Assembly (NCBI RefSeq): GCF_000264995.1
Contig: NW_006767436.1
Coordinates: 1,266,800 to 1,330,799 of the forward strand
Reading direction: 5' to 3'
Source: Punctularia strigosozonata HHB-11173 SS5
Taxonomy: Eukaryota; Basidiomycota; Agaricomycetes; Corticiales; Punctulariaceae
Length of the DNA stretch: 64,000 nucleotides
The translations under genes were made by a program, and so were the position numbers. The first letter of the stretch is position 1. Each line of letters opens with the position of its first letter. The notes beneath the pieces are model-generated. The model ran no database searches. It saw only the letters and a program-made list of their open reading frames with translations, and was not told where the DNA came from. This document shows positions 58,556 through 64,000 of the stretch, piece by piece.

Positions 58556-61500
58556 ATGGATGTCTCTACATCCGATATTGAGATGCGCGCTGCGCGTCTC
58601 GCTGACCCGGGCGTTGGTGAGCTTGCCATGTATTCCGCCACTGAGGTTGACGACTCATTTCAACTGGCAGATCTCAAGCTCAAGCATAGTGTGGCTTGCG
58701 AGCTGCGGGAAATGGTCGATACGGTGCATGAAGGCGCCAGGGTCTTCTCCCACCTCGTACCTGCTCTCATTGACATGCTACGGTCTGGAGAACCCGCTTT
58801 TAGGAAGGATACACTCGAGTATCAATTCCGACGCGCCCTCCTGGACATAATCCACCGCTGCCCGCCTCAGGCACACACGCAAACTCTTTCCATATACAGC
58901 GGCCTACTCCATATACTGCGACATGACAACGAAGAAAATGGAGTCATATGCTGTAAGACTATCATTGACCTCGTCAGGACTCATAGGGCGTTCCCGGAGG
59001 AAGCCATGTCCGAGTTCATGACCATCGTCCGCATGCTGCTGCAAAACATGCCGGGTTTGGTGCAGGATTTGCTGTCGGAAAATTCTACTCCGATTGATAC
59101 GAACACATTGCTACCGAGCATTCGCAGCTTCAAGGTTGCTGCCGAGGTCGGTCTGGTGTTGGTGACCTTCTCGTCGTCACCGCAGATCAGCCGGCAACTC
59201 GTTGCCCCTGCGATCCAGTCTTCCCTGTCCCTGCATTTCGACGTTCTGGCTACGCAAGCACCTCAGCAACAGAAAGCGCGGGAAGAATACGAGGCTATGG
59301 GTGGAATATGGGCCGGCATGGCGCCTACTATCGTCAATTCTCAAGCATACGCCGATTTCATTCAAGTCCAGATTAAGGTACCGTCGCCTCGTCGAAACGG
59401 TCTTATCACTAATTCTCCACTCACTCGATAGGTTTTGTCATACATCGCATACGCCCTCCGCTCGGCGCCCGACGTTTATGAGACGTACGGTAACACTATG
59501 GTGTTGACCGCGCTCCGTCTTCTTCAGGACTGTCCTGATAGCCATGTGGCAATCCGGAAGGTTAGGAGCTCTTATCATGTAACTAGAAACGATGTTTATC
59601 GCGTCAAAAGGACATCACCATGGTTTGCCGACACCTCTTCACTACTCCCTACCGAAAAATTTTGCTTCCCAATATCGAGAAAGTTCTCGAGGACCGTGTG
59701 CTTTTTGGCCGCAGCGTCGCATGCAAGGAGACGCTCAAGTGAGCTCATGTCAGCTTATCACCGAGGAACTGTTTGAAAACCGTCTTGCAGATCTCTGCTC
59801 TATGCTACCATGGCTGATTTAGTACATCAAGTCCGCGCTGACCTGACCGCAGAGCAGGCTACGAAAGCAGCTTTCCTATACGCTCGCCTTTTGCAAGATA
59901 CCACGCTAAGCGCATCATTGCACATTTTGTTTTGCAAAATGTTGTTCAATTTGGCGGAACCCATATTTGCTCACGACACTCAACCGAACGCCATACGAAC
60001 AGTCTCATTCATGTTCGAAGTTCTCGCGAACAGGCTGGAAGCCTTGACCTTCCTCGGAACGCAAGTTGGAGAACGGATTGAGAGGATCAAGAAAGGGGAC
60101 AAGCAATCTTCCCCTATCGCTCAGATTGAGGAAGGAAGGACGATTTGTCGCGCATCCTGGGCGGTACAGAAACCGGAAGATTTTTTCACCGGTTCGTATT
60201 ACATTAATCCCAATATTAATTATGCTCACTGGAAGCCATCAGAGTCGCGCACGTTATTTCGTGCGCTCCTACACGGATTCCGTGTATTTTTACAGAATTT
60301 GAAGAAGTACGATGCCCAGTTCCCAGATGGCACGCTCGTGTTCCGCATTTTTGAGGCTGGTATCCACGCAATGTCCTTCTTCGATGGTTACCAGGAGACG
60401 CGTGACTTCAGTGAGGCTCTGGAGTCTTTCAGTGGCTTCCTCGCAGAGGTCAACCAGCACATCTTCCAAGAAGTCTGGACGCACAAGATCGACTTCTTCA
60501 TTGAGCAGGCTAGGAGGCGTCCAGCTCTCTGCCAAATCTGCGTCTTCCTGACGTCGAAGGAGCATCTTTCGCCGGCATTGACATCCATCGTCTTGCGTTA
60601 CCTGGTGGATAGGCTACCAGCATTGGGGAATGAACCAAAGGACGCCGCAGTTGTCACCATTCGGATGTACAAATTGGCATTCAATGCTGTGTCGCAGTTC
60701 CCTTCGCTGAACGAACCAATCCTGGCCACCCATCTCGGTAAACTCATCATGGACTGCTTTCCCCTGGCTGCGAAGAGCTCCACCCCAACGAATTATTTCA
60801 TGTTGTTGCGGAGCCTGTTTCGTGCAATCGCTCAAGGAGGCGGCAAATTCGAGCAACTGTATAAAGAGGTCCTCCCACTGCTCCCCGACATGCTGGAATG
60901 CCTTAATCGACACCTGCATGCGTCGGAAGGCGAAGCACGCGATATGATCGTCGAGTTATGTTTGACGGTCCCTCTGCGGCTGACGCATCTCTTGCCCCAC
61001 CTTACCTATCTCATGCAACCTCTTGCCATGGCACTCCGTGGTCCATCAGGCTCGGAACTGGTTACGCAAGGGCTTCGCACGCTGGAATTGTGTATCGACA
61101 ATCTCACGCCGGATTTTCTGGATCCTACATTGAACACGGTGCTGAGGGAGCTCATGGAAGCCCTTCATATGCACCTGAAACCGCTTCCTGCTCATCACGT
61201 TCAGTCACATACCACCATCCGCATCTTAGGGAAGTTGGGCGGTCGCAACCGGAAACTGATGTACCAACCGCCGGCCCTGTCCTACCACGAGCATCATGGC
61301 TCTGCCACGATTCCCATCGTATTTGGTGGCGTACGTAAAGAACTCGATATCGCGCCCATGTCCCTTCTTGCATCCAAAGAGGTCGCAAAGCCCTCCGCGC
61401 CGTCTTACAGGGAATCATCATATGTATATGCAAAAAGCTGTCTAGCATATCTTCTCGACGAGGTACGTAAATGGCAATTCCTGTCTACGGTGCGGCGTTA

Positions 61501-64000
61501 CTGAAAGATGGCTTCCAACGTAGGATATCTGTGATAAAGACTGTCAGGACGTGTTCCTGAAATCACTTCAAAGCCTGTTCGACGCTATATCATGGCCCGA
61601 ACGAGCCGAAGAGGCGTCTGACCTCCTTCGCAAATTATCCCAGCAGATTTTTAGCGCCGAAATGCGTCGAGTCCAAAACGGTCTGTCTACGGCACGACGC
61701 TACCCCAGTTGGGTATTGGCATGCTATCTCGACGCTATGACACATGCTCTTGCTCGCGAGGATGCCGAACAGGCCAGGAAAGCTCACGATCTTGTCACCA
61801 CTATCGTCCGTGACCTGATTGCATCGCGCGACAATGGCGAGTTTGCTCCCACCGACGTTGTCTTCATCTTGAACCAAATCGCAAGCCGCTTCAGTGCGCT
61901 TTGCTATGATGATTTCTGGTTCCGGAAAAGCGCAGGATGCAATGGCATCAAGATGCTGACCTGCACTCCTGACTTGGGCGTGCAGTGGATCAATGATCGT
62001 GAGGTCGACCTCGTACGGACCTTAATTCACGTCCTGAAGGATCTTCCATCGGATCTTCCACGGGATGTCGACGATGTCATCGACATTCTTACCCGTGTAC
62101 TGCGCGTGAGCAGAGGGGATGGGGCCAGCTCTGAAGCAAACAGTGCCGAACGATCGAAGGTTGGCTATCTAGTAGGGATACTGTTTGCGGAGCTTTCCAG
62201 CGCGAATCCAGTGGTTCGCAGGGCCGCTCAGACCGGCATTCACCTCATCGCCGAGCTCACTGGGCGACCAGCAACAGAACATATGATGCCTTATCGCGAG
62301 CGGATGCTTACCACGATATTCAACAAGCCACTTCGTGCCCTGCCATTCAACATGCAAATCGGTATGCTGGAGGCCATACGCTTCTGCGTCTGCTTGAGTC
62401 CCCCTTTGCTGGAAGTCACTGAGGAACTGCTCCGGCTAATTCACGAAGCGCTCGCTTTAGCGGATGCGGAAGATTCTAACCTCATAGGTCAGCGCAATGA
62501 CAGGCAAAGAAATATGGACCTCATCAAACTTCGCGTCGCGTGCATTACACTGCTCACCGCATCTATGCCCATGATGGACTTCTACGCCAAGCATCCGACA
62601 ACAAGGCAAAGGTCTGTTATTGCAGTCCCCGCCGCTAGCTCATGTTGACCCGTTGGATCGTAGGGTTACCAGTGTGTACTTCAAGTCACTCTACGCCCCT
62701 CATCAAGAGGTAAAAGAGGTGGCGCATGAGGGCTTGCAACTGGTCTTAGCGCATCAAAACCGCTTGCCGAAAGAGTTGTTGCAGACCGGTCTCCGTCCGA
62801 TACTGATGAATCTGGCGGACCCGAAACGACTGTCCGTGTCCGGCTTGGAAGGTCTTGCCCGCCTTCTGGAGCTCCTTACGAACTACTTCAAGGTCGAAAT
62901 TGGTCACAAGCTGCTTGACCATTTCCGTTTTGTCGCGGATCCTCAGATGCTCCAGGCGTCCTCCAAGCTTCCGCTAGCAGACAACGACAACATCATGAAG
63001 CTCGTTCGTCTAGCCAATATTTTCCACCTCCTCCCTTCGGCCGCGAATATATTCCTGGAACAGCTTGTCAACGCCGTCGTCCAGACAGAGGCACATCTGC
63101 ACTATTCCAGCCGCAGCCCTTTTTCTGACCCCTTGGCAAAATATTTGGATCGGTATCCGGTCGAAGCTATGGATTTCTTCATGAAGAATCTGCATCTTCC
63201 GAGGCACGTACGGACACTGAGAAGTATCCTGCAGGCCGGACTAGCCCCGCGTCTTCAACGAGAACTTGCCTCTCGCACCCCGACCTTGGTATATGTGTGC
63301 TTACAGGGCACCGACCTCAACCTCCGCACGCCCGGCCTTTTGCTCTGCGTGGATCTTGTCGAACAAAACCCGACATGGATCAATGAACACGGTTATGTGA
63401 TCGAGGCCCTTCTCCAGACATGGAGGAACTATGCCCGTACTGGAGATGTGTCTACAGACGTCACCGAGCGTTATGCTCTGACCATGCGTATCTTTGTCAA
63501 AGCGCTCGAACAGACCCCGCGTATCGACCTGTTCTTCGACCTCATATCAGTGTACTCGACGAACCTCTCTATCGACACCGTGCGGCTCACGCACTTCCTA
63601 TACGGGCGTATCGCGTTGAACCCAAACCTGCCATTCCGGCGCAACGTATTGTACCGTTTTATCGCGTGGTTCGAAGACACGTCTCGCAGTTGGAGCGATA
63701 AGGGCCATTTCATACGCCTGATTGTCACTCCGACACTATCTGTCCATGCGTTATCGTCTCCAGATCATCGTGGGTTACTAGACGAGCACATCATTGACTG
63801 GATGCTCAACCATATCTGGACACCGATGATTGACAATTCGGCTTTCGCTGATGCAGAAGATACTTTCAAGGTCGAGTTGTTGCATATGACCACCGTTATG
63901 GTCCAGCACTACCCGGATCAACTAGAGCCAATCAGAACAGCAATCATTCGATGCGCCTGGCATTATATTACCAATAGTGATGCTTTGGTTACTCAAACCG
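58556..64000 (+). CDS. TRA1: Tra1/TRRAP, N-terminal part (runs off right edge)
   Basis: The giant PIKK-like scaffold of the SAGA and NuA4 acetyltransferase complexes, which binds activators. Only the N-terminal HEAT-repeat half is in the window; the FAT and pseudokinase parts lie beyond it. The ATG at 58556 (MDVSTSDIEMRAARLADPGV) is followed by the family blocks FSHLVPALIDMLRSGEPAFR, RRALLDIIHRCPPQAHTQTL, and after introns VLSYIAYALRSAPDVYETYG. The longest exon (about 59830-61470) carries PEDFFTGSYYINPNINYAHW and GRNRKLMYQPPALSYHEHHG. The next exon (about 61550-62640) carries DVFLKSLQSLFDAISWPERA. The last runs into the edge. Introns are few and short. It is a complete reading so far with no breaks. 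Confidence 0.92.

Overview
This window is nuclear DNA of a filamentous basidiomycete, most likely an Agaricomycete. The evidence is closely packed genes on both strands, coding sequence cut by many short GT-AG introns (about 45-65 bases) and protein types shared across that class. There are no operons, rRNA genes, CRISPR arrays or recognisable transposons, and no convincing tRNA gene. All gene models below were assembled by eye from exon fragments, so outer limits are usually firmer than internal splice sites.

Layout from left to right. 0.7-8.8 kb, minus strand: TFIIF alpha, an Esc1-like bHLH factor and the clamp unloader Elg1. 9.2-13.8 kb, plus strand: a JMJD7-type JmjC hydroxylase, Nhp2 and Bfr1. 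14.0-21.3 kb, minus strand: an RFX factor, vacuolar endopolyphosphatase Ppn1 and a small unknown protein. 21.9-30.9 kb, plus strand: acetoacetyl-CoA synthetase, three small membrane-protein genes in a row (two MARVEL-like) and the E2 enzyme Ubc8. 31.2-34.2 kb: a THOC5-like protein divergent from glucose-6-phosphate dehydrogenase. 34.2-37.0 kb: a long stretch with no gene I can support. 37.0-39.6 kb: a LONRF-type RING/Lon-domain protein. 40.3-43.6 kb, minus strand: an STB6-like (Sin3-binding family) protein. 43.7-46.3 kb: a second gene-poor stretch. 46.3-47.9 kb: a three-finger C2H2 protein. 48.8-51.2 kb: a small unknown gene divergent from CCDC47. 51.5-55.1 kb: a PX/PXB membrane-contact protein. 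55.2-57.0 kb, minus strand: an NDR/Cbk1 kinase. 57.4-58.3 kb: what looks like a gutted MFS transporter. 58.6 kb to the right edge: the N-terminal half of Tra1.

The genes do not form one pathway. They are mainly housekeeping functions: transcription (TFIIF, Tra1, THOC5, STB6-like, RFX, bHLH, C2H2), genome maintenance (Elg1), ribosome and RNA biology (Nhp2, Bfr1, JMJD7), polyphosphate, ketone-body and pentose-phosphate metabolism, ubiquitin transfer (Ubc8, LONRF), membrane-protein insertion (CCDC47) and polarity signalling (NDR kinase). I did not find an obvious undescribed system. The best leads are two small unknown genes, the membrane-protein cluster, the C2H2 factor whose three fingers are each split by an intron, the LONRF locus with its strand-composition switch, and the two gene-poor gaps.
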